Made by a program: the position numbers and the translations under genes. Source: Lachnospiraceae bacterium (GTDB taxonomy: Bacteria; Bacillota; Clostridia; Lachnospirales; Lachnospiraceae). From it: a DNA stretch of 64,000 nt. The notes under the pieces are model-generated. The model saw nothing but the letters and a program-made list of their open reading frames with translations, was not told the origin of the DNA and searched no databases. Location of the stretch: positions 1-64,000 of the forward strand of contig JAEELL010000146.1 of the NCBI GenBank assembly GCA_016282745.1, read 5' to 3'. Shown in pieces: positions 1 through 9,689 of the stretch (within the stretch, counting starts at the first letter, position 1; every line of letters starts with the position of its first letter).

Positions 1-95
1 AGGACATCGATGATTTCGCAGGTGGTGCAAGACAGTTTGATGATATAACAATGCTTCTGTTTGAATATCGTGGGAAAGATGGGGAAAACAAATGA
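1..95 (+). CDS. C-terminal end of a SpoIIE/PP2C-type serine phosphatase (partial)
   Basis: Only the last 30 codons are inside the window; the frame is open to base 3 and stops with TGA at 93-95. The visible tail reads FDDITMLLFEY followed by a short charged end. The 'FDDIT(M/L)L' block is the usual last conserved strand of RsbU/SpoIIE-type PP2C phosphatases, whose Asp residues bind the catalytic metal. The stop overlaps the start of the next gene (ATGA), so the two are translationally coupled. The upstream domains cannot be seen, so whether this is SpoIIE itself or another PP2C regulator is open. Confidence 0.6.
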   Translation, partial: DIDDFAGGARQFDDITMLLFEYRGKDGENK

Positions 96-1216
96 TAAAA
101 AGAAATAAAGTGATTGACATTATGAAAGGATTGTTAATTCTTTCTGTAATGATCTATCATTTGATTTATCGAAATCAAATGAGCATATTTGACGAGGTGA
201 TTAAGGAATTTATCTATTCCGGATTGCCGGTATTTATTCTTCTATCCGGATATTTTTATCATTTTAATGAAGAAAACGTATTTAAGATGTTCCGACGAAG
301 AATGAACATGATTTTTGTAAGGACATGTTTAGTGATGGCACTTCTTTTGGCTCTTTTTGGACCATACTTTATGCTGGTTCATGGTTATTCAGTACGAAAC
401 TGGGTAAATGATGCCTTAACTACCTATTTAAGACCGGAACTGATGGCAAAGATTGCACCTTCTTTTAGCGAAACAGGACAGCTTTTTAATAATCTTTCGC
501 CGGTTTGGTTTATGTGGACTTTAGTTTGGTCGACAATCATATTCTATCTTGTGATGTATTTTGTAAGAAAGAGCATATGGATGATGGGAGTTGCTACGGC
601 AGTCCTTATGATAATCGGTGCGGCTCTTTATGTAAATGTTCCGGCACAGTCATGGAGTATTCATCTGGCACCTCTTTATGCAGGAATAATGGTAATTGGT
701 GCAATGCTTGGAAAATATAAGAGCATTGGAAAAATGTGTGAATTGCCAATGATTCCGTCAGTGATTGCTGCAGTGATTGGTGGATTTGTTCATTTTCAAA
801 TCTTTGAAAAGTTTGGGTCAGATTGGCTTTACCTGAGCATTTTCAGAGTGGACAAGGATTTTAATGGAATATTTACTTATCCGACCGTAGCAATTTTTAT
901 TCTGGAAGTATTTCTTGGTGGCTACGTTCTCATAGTAATTGCCAGAGTTTTCGATAAAGTGAAAGGATGCAGGGAGGCACTATCGTGGATTGGAAAGCAT
1001 ACCTATATCATTCTTCTGTTACACTGTTTAGTAGGTGGTGTGGCAGCAGACATCCTGCATACTTATAATAAGCCGGGACCGGATTGGTATGTAGTGCCAT
1101 TGACGGCAACCGTTGTAATCAAATCGATTATTTCCTTTGTTGTTTCTCTGGCGGCCTGTGTCGGTGTCGGAATGATTCAGGATCGGATGAAACAGAAAAG
1201 AATAAAATCTAAATAG
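92..1216 (+). CDS. Acyltransferase family 3 membrane protein
   Basis: A 374-residue polytopic membrane protein with about ten hydrophobic segments. The N-terminus (IDIMKGLLILSVMIYHL, then SGLPVFILLSGYFYHF) has the acyltransferase-3 (OafA/YrhL-like) layout: a conserved His in the first membrane helix and an 'LSGY/F' turn in the second. Family members transfer acetyl or other acyl groups to extracellular glycans, peptidoglycan or small molecules; the acceptor here cannot be told. Its ATG overlaps the stop of the phosphatase gene and a terminator follows directly, so it ends that transcription unit. The basic tail (KQKRIKSK) is presumably cytoplasmic. Confidence 0.7.
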   Translation: MIKRNKVIDIMKGLLILSVMIYHLIYRNQMSIFDEVIKEFIYSGLPVFILLSGYFYHFNEENVFKMFRRRMNMIFVRTCLVMALLLALFGPYFMLVHGYSVRNWVNDALTTYLRPELMAKIAPSFSETGQLFNNLSPVWFMWTLVWSTIIFYLVMYFVRKSIWMMGVATAVLMIIGAALYVNVPAQSWSIHLAPLYAGIMVIGAMLGKYKSIGKMCELPMIPSVIAAVIGGFVHFQIFEKFGSDWLYLSIFRVDKDFNGIFTYPTVAIFILEVFLGGYVLIVIARVFDKVKGCREALSWIGKHTYIILLLHCLVGGVAADILHTYNKPGPDWYVVPLTATVVIKSIISFVVSLAACVGVGMIQDRMKQKRIKSK

Positions 1217-1223
1217 TATTAAA

Positions 1224-1257
1224 AAAGGTTGTTTCTTTCGGGAAACAACCTTTCTTT
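1224..1257 (+). terminator. Rho-independent terminator
   Basis: An 11-12 bp stem AAGGTTGTTTC / GAAACAACCTT with a short TTTCGG-type loop is followed by a T-rich tract. It closes the phosphatase-acyltransferase unit. Confidence 0.85.
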
Positions 1258-1386
1258 CGTCTTATTTATATTTTTTAAATGATTAAATGATTTTTTAAAC
1301 TAAGTCAACAAAACAAACAGAATCGAGATTGACATTTGGAAAATCCAGACTTATGATGAAGAAAAAGAGGAAAGTGAGGGATGCAT

Positions 1387-1683
1387 ATGAACAATTTAAG
1401 GCCGTGTTTGGGATGTTTTAAGAAGTATGATAGATCTTTAAAAAAATGCCCATATTGTGGATATAGTAAATATGGCGAAAATGATGAATTTAAACCCACA
1501 GCTTTCCATTATGCGCAAGCAAGAAAGATATTGAACGGTTCACAGAGCGCACCGAAAAGAAAAAAGAGTTTATTCAGAGATCCGATATTCTCATTAGAAG
1601 AAAGATTGACTTTGGGATTATATCCGAAAAGCAAAACCTATAGAATGAGTTTGATTTCATTGATTTTAGGGAAGCGGAGATAA
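1387..1683 (+). CDS. Small zinc-ribbon protein of unknown function
   Basis: About 98 residues. Two Cys pairs near the N-terminus (CLGC, then CPYCGY about 16 residues on) form a rubredoxin-like zinc ribbon, resembling the N-terminal ribbons found before kinase or membrane domains in Clostridia. The rest is basic with no recognised domain. I choose ATG 1387 over ATG 1381 because the GTGAGGG ribosome site touches 1381 directly but sits 6 bases from 1387. It stands alone between two terminators. It could be the remnant of a larger ribbon protein. Confidence 0.55.
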   Translation: MNNLRPCLGCFKKYDRSLKKCPYCGYSKYGENDEFKPTAFHYAQARKILNGSQSAPKRKKSLFRDPIFSLEERLTLGLYPKSKTYRMSLISLILGKRR

Positions 1684-1707
1684 TTTCTTAATATTACTTA
1701 AAGAGTT

Positions 1708-1740
1708 AAAAGCATTTACCGAAAGGTAGGTGCTTTTTTA
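1708..1740 (+). terminator. Rho-independent terminator
   Basis: Stem AAAGCATTTACC / GGTAGGTGCTTT (with G-U pairs) around a GAAA tetraloop, followed by TTTTTTA. Confidence 0.8.
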
Positions 1741-1888
1741 TTTGTATTTAAGGGTGTTATGTAGATACATAATGCTTTTTTGCATGCAAGAAAGGACAGA
1801 ATATTATGCCAGGAGACGTAATTGAATTCAATTATTTCTTTCAATTCCCCTACACCCTACATCTCCCCAAAACCACACGTCCAAATCG

Positions 1889-1918
1889 TTGACGTTCCTT
1901 CAAAAATCATTGTATAAT
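1889..1918 (+). promoter_or_regulatory. Sigma-A-type promoter of the giant surface protein gene
   Basis: TTGACG (1889-1894) and a perfect TATAAT (1913-1918) are separated by 18 bp. A leader of about 60 bases follows before the AAAAGGAGG ribosome site at 1973-1981. Confidence 0.75.
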
Positions 1919-1987
1919 GGAAGTTACAGTGGTTTGAGAGAAATATTCGAAACATGTTTACTACAAACACGGAAAAGGAGGATGAAA

Positions 1988-4900
1988 ATGATAAAAAAAT
2001 TAAGGAGAACTTTGAGTTTAACGTTAGCGATTGCTATGGTTTTCTCGCTGTTGCCGACCGGCAATTACGTGGGAAATAAAGCGGTACAGGCTGCGACAAA
2101 CTTATCAAGCTTTGACGATGATGATTCGATTGACACAAATGTCATTCCGGACACTCATTTGTTACAGGCCATTAAGGTGATTGTTGGTGGTTCTGAAACT
2201 GCGGACGTTAAATTTGGTGAATTGAAGGCATATAATGGAGCGGTGGATTTGACACCGTATACAGACATTGCTGATGTATCCGGATTGGGATATATGGTGA
2301 ACGCTTCGTCCATGGATTTGCATGCACTTACAAAGGTGACAAAAATCTATGATAACGAATTCGGTTCCTGTAAATTCCGTTCGTTTGAGATGGCGCCAAA
2401 CGTAAAAGAAATCGGAAAATCAGCATTTTATAACTGTAAAAATCTGGAGACAATCGATTTACCGGAAGGTTTAACAAAGATCTGGGCACAGGCTTTTGAA
2501 AGCTGTACAAAATTAGACGGCATTGTTTTACCGGATGGAATTGAAAAAATTGGAAATCAGGCGTTTGCAAACTGTGAGTCTCTTTCGGCAATTGTTATTC
2601 CGGATGGAATTAATGCCGCAACAGATAACTCCGGTGATGATTCAGTCAATGGTATTGGATCCAACGTTTTTGCAAACTGTTCCAGTCTTTCTTCTGTTAC
2701 AATCGGTGCAGGAATGACTGCTATTCCGACAGGATTTTTATCAGGAGCAGATGATTTGGTGAGTATTGATATTCCGGCAAAGATTTCAAGTATTGGGGAT
2801 AATGCCTTTTCTGCGACATCTTTACTGAAGATTGATTTATCTGCAAATACATCGCTGACTGAAATTGGAAACGCTGTATTTGATAACTGTCATTTCTTAT
2901 ATGAAGTTAAACTTCCGGACAGCATTATGAAACTCGGAAATGGTTCATTTGCTTTTTGTGACAGTATTATGGATATCACATGGTTGGAAGACCTTCCAAA
3001 TCTGAAAGTGATTGGGGATAATGCATTCGAAGGAACTGCGTTTACCAGCGTAACGATTCCGGGAACTGTTGAAACAATCGGAAGCAGAGCTTTCGAGAAG
3101 AATACAGACTTAGAGACTGTTACAATTTTAGATTTTGATACAATCGGCCAGGACAGCGTGAAGAAGACTATTGGTGCTTCTGCCTTTGCAGATGATTCTA
3201 GATTGTCAAAGGTGGTATTGCCCACAAAGAATGAAGACAGCGTGAATGAGTCCATTGAAATATTAGATGGAGCTTTTTCAAACTGTTACAGTCTGAGCAA
3301 TATTAACTTCCCGGCAAGTATTACTTCCATTGGTGCCAATGCATTTTATGGATGTGGTACAAACTGTACAGACTGGTCAGATACAAAAGATATTTATGAG
3401 GGAGAATATAAAGGAGTTGCAAAGTATGTTCTTCCGGGTGATGTAACAAAAGTTGACGCAAATGCGGAAGATGCGGTTTTAATTACCAGCAAGGATTTGC
3501 CGGAATTTTACCAGCCTGCATATGCAAGCATCAGTAAATATGCAAAATCCTCTGACGAAGGAGCAGTTAGAATTCTTTGTCAGGACGAGAATGGTACTTC
3601 AAATATTCATATCCAGTTACACACTGGATTAACGGAAGTAGATTTATCTCGTTGTAGAGAGTTGGAATTGGGAGAAGCGGCTTTTTCAAACTGTTATCAG
3701 TTAGAAACAGTGAAGCTTCCGGATTGTTTGACCAATATTCCAAATAATGCATTTGCATATTGCTATTCTGAAAAGATGGCAGGGGACGGTGGAACTCTCA
3801 TTTCCAAATTAAAAAATTATGCTACAGAACAGTGGAAGTTCACAGGATTAACTTCTGTTACAATGGGTAATAACATTACTTCCATTGGCGATAATGCATT
3901 TATTGGATGTAAAGCTTTGGTTCTTGGTGGTTTACCTTCCAAGTTAGTGAGAATTGGAAAAAATGCATTTGACGGATGTGAATCCTTAGGAGATGTGGAG
4001 ATTCCTTCCAAGGTTGAAGTGATTGACGATTATGCTTTTGCTAATACATCCAGAGTGACTACAGACAAGGAAATCTTAAGTGGTTACGGATTAACTTCCT
4101 GCGATGTTGCATCCGATTCATCATTGAAAAGAATTGGTTCCAATGCATTTGAATCATCAGCAATCAGTAGTTTCCTGATGAACGAAAGTGCAGGGGTAAG
4201 AAAGATTGAAACAAAGACATTCAATAACTGTCAGCGTTTGAAGACAGTACGTCTTTCAAAGGCGGTACAATACGTATCCGGTTATGTGTTCTCAGCAAAT
4301 ATCAGACTGAAGTCTTTGGATATTCCGGATAAATGTACCTTACATAAAGATGCATTTTTAGGAAAAGTGCAGATTAAAGAAATGATTGACCGCGGAGGCG
4401 ATTCTTTCTACGCTGCAGATACCAATTATTATACAAATAAGTTCGTATTGAACATCAGCCCGGTAGAAACAGCATTCTCAGTGATGAGAAATTCTAAAGT
4501 GAATTTACCGTTGGTAACAATCCCGACAGTAGGAAATTCCACTTATAAGTCTGTTAAAATCGGAGACCATACGTACAATTGGGATAAAGATAATGAAGTG
4601 TACTTAGGGGAAAATACAGATACTTATATGTTCCCTAGTGCATATAGTGAAAAGAAGAAATTAGAAAAGACAGATTACAATGCAGCATTAACTTATGATG
4701 CAAGCGGTATTGCCGTAGAAGGTAAAAAAGAAGGAAAGAATATTGCTGTTAATATTGAACAGGAATTAAAAGTATACGTGGACACAAATACTTACTTAAC
4801 GCTTTCTCCAACAGTAACCTACTACGTGGATGTTACTGCAAACCCATGTACAAGCATTGTTTGCAATGACAAGATTTATATGAGATATGATTCCACGAGT

Positions 4901-7900
4901 GAAAAAACAATCACACCGGAATTTATCGGACAAAACAGTGAAATGGAAATTTCCGATGATATCAGCTGGGAAGTGGAAGCAGGGAATGACATTATCAGCA
5001 TGGTTCCTTCAGATGATTTGAAGACTGCAAAAATCAAGGTTTTGAATTCAAACCGTGGTACTGCAAGAATCAAGCTGAAAGCAGGTTCGGTAGAAAAGAC
5101 AATTTTTGTTTACTCCGTTGCACCTGCAAAATCTATTCGAGTTTATAAAGACGGAAATCAGGTATTATCCAGTGTGGATATGTCCAGTGAAAGTCTGACC
5201 GATATTGAAGCAGAAATCAATTATGGTACCGATGAAGAAATCGGAAGATTATATCCGGATGCGTTAGATATTTCATCCAGTGATCCGGCGGTTGTTCAGG
5301 TTCAGTCCATCAAAACGGAAGACGGAAGAACCAAGTGTCAGTTTGTATCCCATAATCCGGGACAGGCAAAAGTAACCTTCCTGTCTTTGGCAAGCGGAAA
5401 CAAGACAGTAATTAATGTAAATGTTATTTCGCCGACATGTAAGCCAATCCTGCAGAACTATGCAACCAATGAGAGTATTGAGGCAGGGGGGACATTTACA
5501 CTTAGAGCGAAAACTTCAACGAGTCTTACATCTTACATTAAATACACATTTAATGAAACATTAAGTGATAAAACAGTAAATATTCATGTTGATAACCCGG
5601 ATATTTTAGATGCAAGTTGTGTTATTACTCAATCAACAGGTCTTGCCAGAGTTGCAATTACCGGAAAGAAAACCGGAAAAACAAACATTACAATTTATCC
5701 GACAGTTGGAAATATTAACAACAACGGAATTACAATTCAGGTTGAAGTAAAGTCTAACGTTGATTACATCAACTTGGCAGCTAAGACAATCTATGTAGGA
5801 AATACAGAATCTGTATTTACCAATATGTCCAATGTTTTCAGTGAGTCTATCACAACAGCATCGGATGCAAATTATCAGTCTATTACAGATAACAGAATTG
5901 TTTGGACTTCTTCCGATGAAGAATGTGCGGAAGTCGATGCTTACGGAAACGTAACAGCAAAGAAAGTTCCAAAGTATAAAACAGTAACCATTACGGCAAC
6001 TGCTTATGATGGAGAAACTGTTGCAAAGAAACAGTCGGTTAGCGTTACAATTAACAGTGTTAAACCGGCCCTTAAGACTGTAGAAGGTACGGATGTAAGA
6101 GATGGTTCTACACTGGTTCTTCAGGGAACAGAAGAAAATACATTGATTTGTTCTTACGGAGCCGCTGAAGTTGAGAATGCATTACTTTATACAACAACTG
6201 ATGCATCAATTGCAGATGTAACTATTACCGAAAAAGTAATTGATGGTTCAACGAAAAATGAAATCGTCATTAAAGGAAAGAAAAAGGGTACTGCGACCAT
6301 TACATTCTACGCAGAAGGCGGAATACCGGAAACTGAGGGTGTGAAGATTAATGTGAAGGTTGAAGCCGATGTTGCAGAACTTGTTTTAGAAGACCAGATG
6401 GTTAGTATCGGAAATACGAAATCCGTATTTGTCAGCATGAAGAACTCCATTGGTCAGGAAACAACAGAAGCATCAGCAGATGGCTTTGGTGGAATTACTG
6501 ACAACACGATTGAGTTTATTTCCGAAAAAGAAGATTGTGCATCTGTGGATCAGTACGGAAATGTTACAGCCATCAAGATGCCAACCAATACAGATACAGT
6601 AACCATTACAGCAAATGTTTATAAAGACGGAACATTAATTAAAACGGTTACAGCAAATGTAACTTTGAAGTCCGTTAAGACGGTAATTACCGATGAAAAC
6701 GGAAATGATATTAAGGATGAATCCAGTGTCGCTTTAGTCGGAACCGGAGAAATCAGATTCCTTTGTGACTTCCTGGATGACATGGCAGGACAGTCCATCC
6801 GATACAGCGTGGGTGACAGCAATATTGCGACAGCAGAAGTTAGAACTGTTACGGTGGATGGAGTACAGAGAAGCGCAATCTTTGTCAAAGGTAAAGCAAA
6901 GGGTACAACTACCGTTAATATTTATCCGGCAGACGGAGATGCAAGTCTGGACGGCATTGTCTTTGATGTAGTTGTTCAGGCGGATATTACCGCTTTAGAA
7001 TTAAATGACGATACACTTTACCTTGGAAACACTACAAATCTTGTGAAAGAAGCAACAAACAGCTTCCAGAGTAAGATTACAAACGGAAATGATTTGGCAA
7101 GCTTCTGCGATAACCGCATTGAATGGGTTGTCAGTGATCCTCAGAGTGTTGTAGTGGATGAAAAAGGAAATGCTACCGTTGCAAAACTTCCAACAGACGG
7201 TAAGGTAACAATTACCGCAAACGTGTACAGAGGAGAAACATTCCTCTTTGCGAAATCCGTTCAGGTAACCGTGAAACTGGCTGAACTTCAGTTAACGGAT
7301 GCAAGCGGCACTGCAATTGCAGACAATGCTACCGTGGAAGTAGACGGAACCAATGATTTAACAATTTACTATGACTTCAAGGAAAATGTCGCATCTAAAG
7401 ACATTGACTTTGTGGTAGGAAATGAAAATGTGGTAGCTGCCAGACAGCTGGTACAGACAGTCGGTGGAGTAACACGTTATTCCATTATCCTGACAGGAAA
7501 GGTGAAAGGTAATACCACAGTTGTTGTTTATCCAAGCGTTGCAACAGCAAACGACGGAATTACATTGAATGTTTCCGTAAAAGCTGATTTGACAAATATT
7601 CAGTTAAAGAATATTAATTTGACAGAAGGTGACTCTGGAAGTGTCTTTGTAAAGGGAACAAACTGTTTCAACCAGACAGTGACAGCTGAAAGCCTGTTAA
7701 CATTTGCAGACATTACAGATAATACTGTTGTATGGTCATCCAGTGATTCAGAATCCGTATCAGTAAATGAGTACGGAACAGTTGTGGCAAAGAAAGTGCC
7801 AAACGGCGGAAGTGCTACAATCACAGCAGCGGTATACAAGAAGAATGAAACAACCGGTCAGCAGATGAAGGTGCTTGAATCTACAGCAGTAGTTACTGTG

Positions 7901-9499
7901 GCCGATGCAAAACCGATTTTGAAGGATTCTTACGGAAACTTCTATCAGGATGGTGCTACGATCACACTTACAAACAGTGAAACAAAGAAATTGTATTATA
8001 CATACAATGGATTTATTGCCAATAAGACACCACAGTTTGACTACGAAGATGCATCTGTATGTACAGCAGTTGCCGGAAAAGAGTATGTTGGATTACAGGA
8101 AGAACAGGCTGATATCATTACAATCAGTGGTAAGAAGAAAGGTTCTTCAAAAATTACTGCTTATCCTGCAGGTGGTGTGAAAGCTAAAAATGCAATTACA
8201 TTAAATGTAGTGATTAAGGCAGACGTTGCGGATATTGAGTTGGTTGAACAGGAAATTTATGTTGGAAAATCAGCTTCCGTATTCGCAAAGGTTGTAAATA
8301 CATTCGGTCAGGAATCAGACTTGTCCGGACTTGGAGTGATTTCGGGAAATGAAATCGAATGGGAATCCGGAGATTCTCAGTACGTAACCGTAGACAACAA
8401 TGGTAATGTAACTGCCAAGAAGGCAACACCGGAAGGTGGTATTCAGATTACCGCAACAGCTTATGACGGAAACAGATATGTTACAAGCAAGTCAGTTACC
8501 GTAGTGGTTCGTCATTCAAAGATTGTTGTGAAGGACAGCGAAGGAAACACACTGGAAAACAACGGAACTGTTGCTATCAGAGGAACAGAATCCAATGCCT
8601 TCACTTATACAATTCCGGGAGAATCCAATGCGGATATTGTTTACAGTGCAGTGAATTCGGGATTGTTAACCATTTCAAATTCAACAAAGAATGGAGAAGC
8701 AAACGAAGGAACTATTTACTTCAAGGGTAAAACTTGCGGTACAACAACGGTTACAATTTATCCGAAGAACGGAAATGTTGAGGATAACGGAATTGTCTTA
8801 AGAGTTTCCGTAAACTCTGATATTGAAACAATTGAGTTAATTCAGAAAACATTTAAGGTAGGAGAAACAGCACCGGTATTAGACTTTATGAACAATGCCT
8901 TCGGAGAAGAAGTACTGGCAGACGGATTGGTACAGTACAGCGATATTACAGACAACAGAGTTGAATGGTCCGTAAGCAATGTTTCTTACGCTTCCGTAGA
9001 TGATTTCGGTAATGTCACAGTGAAGAGATATCCAAAGAACGGAACTATTACTGTTACAGTAACAATCTACAAAGACGAAGAAGTATTTAAGACAGAATCC
9101 GTAGAGTTAACCGTGAAGGATCCGAACGCTGTTGAAACAACAACCTCTAAGGACTCTTCTACAGGTGGTCAGACCGTTAAACCTGTAACGAAGCCGGTAT
9201 TTAATCCAAATACCAAGGTTTCCTTAAAGAAGGTTAAGGCAGCAAAGAAGAGCGCAAAATTATCTTGGAAGAAAGCAGCAAATGCTACAGGATATGAAAT
9301 TTATATGTCTGTGAAGACAAAGAAGAAATTCAAGAAAGTTGCTGTAGTAAGAGGCGCTGCAAAATTAACTTATGTGAAGAAAAAACTGAAACGTAAGAAG
9401 AAATATTTCTTCAAAGTAAGAGCCTTTGGTCCAAACGCAGCAGGAAAGACTGTTTACGGTAAATGGAGCAAGGTGAAAGCAGTTAAAATTAAAAAATAA
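1988..9499 (+). CDS. Giant secreted BspA-type LRR / bacterial Ig-like surface protein
   Basis: About 2,503 residues. ATG 1988 is chosen because AAAAGGAGG ends 6 bases before it; the in-frame open stretch upstream to 1889 contains the promoter. A signal peptide (MIKKLRRTL, then a hydrophobic core, then VQAA) directs export. Bases 2380-4400 encode many LRR_5 (BspA) repeats of the form 'IGDNAFxxCxxLxxVxIP'. From about 5100 to 9110 there are six tandem units of about 205 residues, each with a Big-like motif 'ITDNRIxWxSSDxxxxxVDxxGNVTAKK'. The last 95 residues are a lysine-rich fibronectin III-like module ending KWSKVKAVKIKK, similar to the end of the GH16 protein at 15558. No LPXTG or S-layer motif is visible, so attachment may use the basic tail. 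Likely role: adhesion or a stalk-like surface fibre; inference only. Confidence 0.8.
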   Translation: MIKKLRRTLSLTLAIAMVFSLLPTGNYVGNKAVQAATNLSSFDDDDSIDTNVIPDTHLLQAIKVIVGGSETADVKFGELKAYNGAVDLTPYTDIADVSGLGYMVNASSMDLHALTKVTKIYDNEFGSCKFRSFEMAPNVKEIGKSAFYNCKNLETIDLPEGLTKIWAQAFESCTKLDGIVLPDGIEKIGNQAFANCESLSAIVIPDGINAATDNSGDDSVNGIGSNVFANCSSLSSVTIGAGMTAIPTGFLSGADDLVSIDIPAKISSIGDNAFSATSLLKIDLSANTSLTEIGNAVFDNCHFLYEVKLPDSIMKLGNGSFAFCDSIMDITWLEDLPNLKVIGDNAFEGTAFTSVTIPGTVETIGSRAFEKNTDLETVTILDFDTIGQDSVKKTIGASAFADDSRLSKVVLPTKNEDSVNESIEILDGAFSNCYSLSNINFPASITSIGANAFYGCGTNCTDWSDTKDIYEGEYKGVAKYVLPGDVTKVDANAEDAVLITSKDLPEFYQPAYASISKYAKSSDEGAVRILCQDENGTSNIHIQLHTGLTEVDLSRCRELELGEAAFSNCYQLETVKLPDCLTNIPNNAFAYCYSEKMAGDGGTLISKLKNYATEQWKFTGLTSVTMGNNITSIGDNAFIGCKALVLGGLPSKLVRIGKNAFDGCESLGDVEIPSKVEVIDDYAFANTSRVTTDKEILSGYGLTSCDVASDSSLKRIGSNAFESSAISSFLMNESAGVRKIETKTFNNCQRLKTVRLSKAVQYVSGYVFSANIRLKSLDIPDKCTLHKDAFLGKVQIKEMIDRGGDSFYAADTNYYTNKFVLNISPVETAFSVMRNSKVNLPLVTIPTVGNSTYKSVKIGDHTYNWDKDNEVYLGENTDTYMFPSAYSEKKKLEKTDYNAALTYDASGIAVEGKKEGKNIAVNIEQELKVYVDTNTYLTLSPTVTYYVDVTANPCTSIVCNDKIYMRYDSTSEKTITPEFIGQNSEMEISDDISWEVEAGNDIISMVPSDDLKTAKIKVLNSNRGTARIKLKAGSVEKTIFVYSVAPAKSIRVYKDGNQVLSSVDMSSESLTDIEAEINYGTDEEIGRLYPDALDISSSDPAVVQVQSIKTEDGRTKCQFVSHNPGQAKVTFLSLASGNKTVINVNVISPTCKPILQNYATNESIEAGGTFTLRAKTSTSLTSYIKYTFNETLSDKTVNIHVDNPDILDASCVITQSTGLARVAITGKKTGKTNITIYPTVGNINNNGITIQVEVKSNVDYINLAAKTIYVGNTESVFTNMSNVFSESITTASDANYQSITDNRIVWTSSDEECAEVDAYGNVTAKKVPKYKTVTITATAYDGETVAKKQSVSVTINSVKPALKTVEGTDVRDGSTLVLQGTEENTLICSYGAAEVENALLYTTTDASIADVTITEKVIDGSTKNEIVIKGKKKGTATITFYAEGGIPETEGVKINVKVEADVAELVLEDQMVSIGNTKSVFVSMKNSIGQETTEASADGFGGITDNTIEFISEKEDCASVDQYGNVTAIKMPTNTDTVTITANVYKDGTLIKTVTANVTLKSVKTVITDENGNDIKDESSVALVGTGEIRFLCDFLDDMAGQSIRYSVGDSNIATAEVRTVTVDGVQRSAIFVKGKAKGTTTVNIYPADGDASLDGIVFDVVVQADITALELNDDTLYLGNTTNLVKEATNSFQSKITNGNDLASFCDNRIEWVVSDPQSVVVDEKGNATVAKLPTDGKVTITANVYRGETFLFAKSVQVTVKLAELQLTDASGTAIADNATVEVDGTNDLTIYYDFKENVASKDIDFVVGNENVVAARQLVQTVGGVTRYSIILTGKVKGNTTVVVYPSVATANDGITLNVSVKADLTNIQLKNINLTEGDSGSVFVKGTNCFNQTVTAESLLTFADITDNTVVWSSSDSESVSVNEYGTVVAKKVPNGGSATITAAVYKKNETTGQQMKVLESTAVVTVADAKPILKDSYGNFYQDGATITLTNSETKKLYYTYNGFIANKTPQFDYEDASVCTAVAGKEYVGLQEEQADIITISGKKKGSSKITAYPAGGVKAKNAITLNVVIKADVADIELVEQEIYVGKSASVFAKVVNTFGQESDLSGLGVISGNEIEWESGDSQYVTVDNNGNVTAKKATPEGGIQITATAYDGNRYVTSKSVTVVVRHSKIVVKDSEGNTLENNGTVAIRGTESNAFTYTIPGESNADIVYSAVNSGLLTISNSTKNGEANEGTIYFKGKTCGTTTVTIYPKNGNVEDNGIVLRVSVNSDIETIELIQKTFKVGETAPVLDFMNNAFGEEVLADGLVQYSDITDNRVEWSVSNVSYASVDDFGNVTVKRYPKNGTITVTVTIYKDEEVFKTESVELTVKDPNAVETTTSKDSSTGGQTVKPVTKPVFNPNTKVSLKKVKAAKKSAKLSWKKAANATGYEIYMSVKTKKKFKKVAVVRGAAKLTYVKKKLKRKKKYFFKVRAFGPNAAGKTVYGKWSKVKAVKIKK
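5800..9110 (+). repeat. Six tandem Ig-like coding repeats of about 600-630 bp
   Basis: Inside the giant gene, six units carry the same landmarks: an 'I(T/S)(D/G)N' entry near 5885, 6495, 7110, 7715, 8345 and 8945, then V(D/N)xxG(N/T)V and an alternating-beta stretch. Sequence identity between units is moderate, so these are old diverged duplications rather than a recent expansion. Confidence 0.7.
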
Positions 9500-9511
9500 T
9501 TCATTTTTTTT

Positions 9512-9545
9512 GAACTGTCGCGAAAGCGGCAGTTCTTTTTTTTAT
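9512..9545 (+). terminator. Rho-independent terminator
   Basis: GAACTGTCGC, a GAAA loop, GCGGCAGTTC, then eight or more T residues. It ends the giant surface gene. Confidence 0.9.
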
Positions 9546-9689
9546 TAATAATATTTGAAACGTTCTAGAGCTTACTCTTTTATAGTATTTATGCTTTTAA
9601 TGTGGTAAAATTAATACATCAATGGTTACGTGTTGGATCGGAAAAGAATACGTAAAAAATGAAAACTGAATATAGAAAGGAGTATGCTT

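Larger units (their letters stand above)
1684..1987 (+). other. Intergenic region with terminator and promoter of the giant surface gene
   Basis: This 304-bp gap holds the terminator of the zinc-ribbon gene (1708-1740), then about 150 bp in which I see no gene, then the promoter and leader of the 2,503-residue surface protein. Confidence 0.6.

Noticed and set aside
1889-1987. Upstream extension of the giant surface protein
   Set aside because: The extension contains the promoter, and the signal peptide begins at 1988 right after a strong ribosome site.
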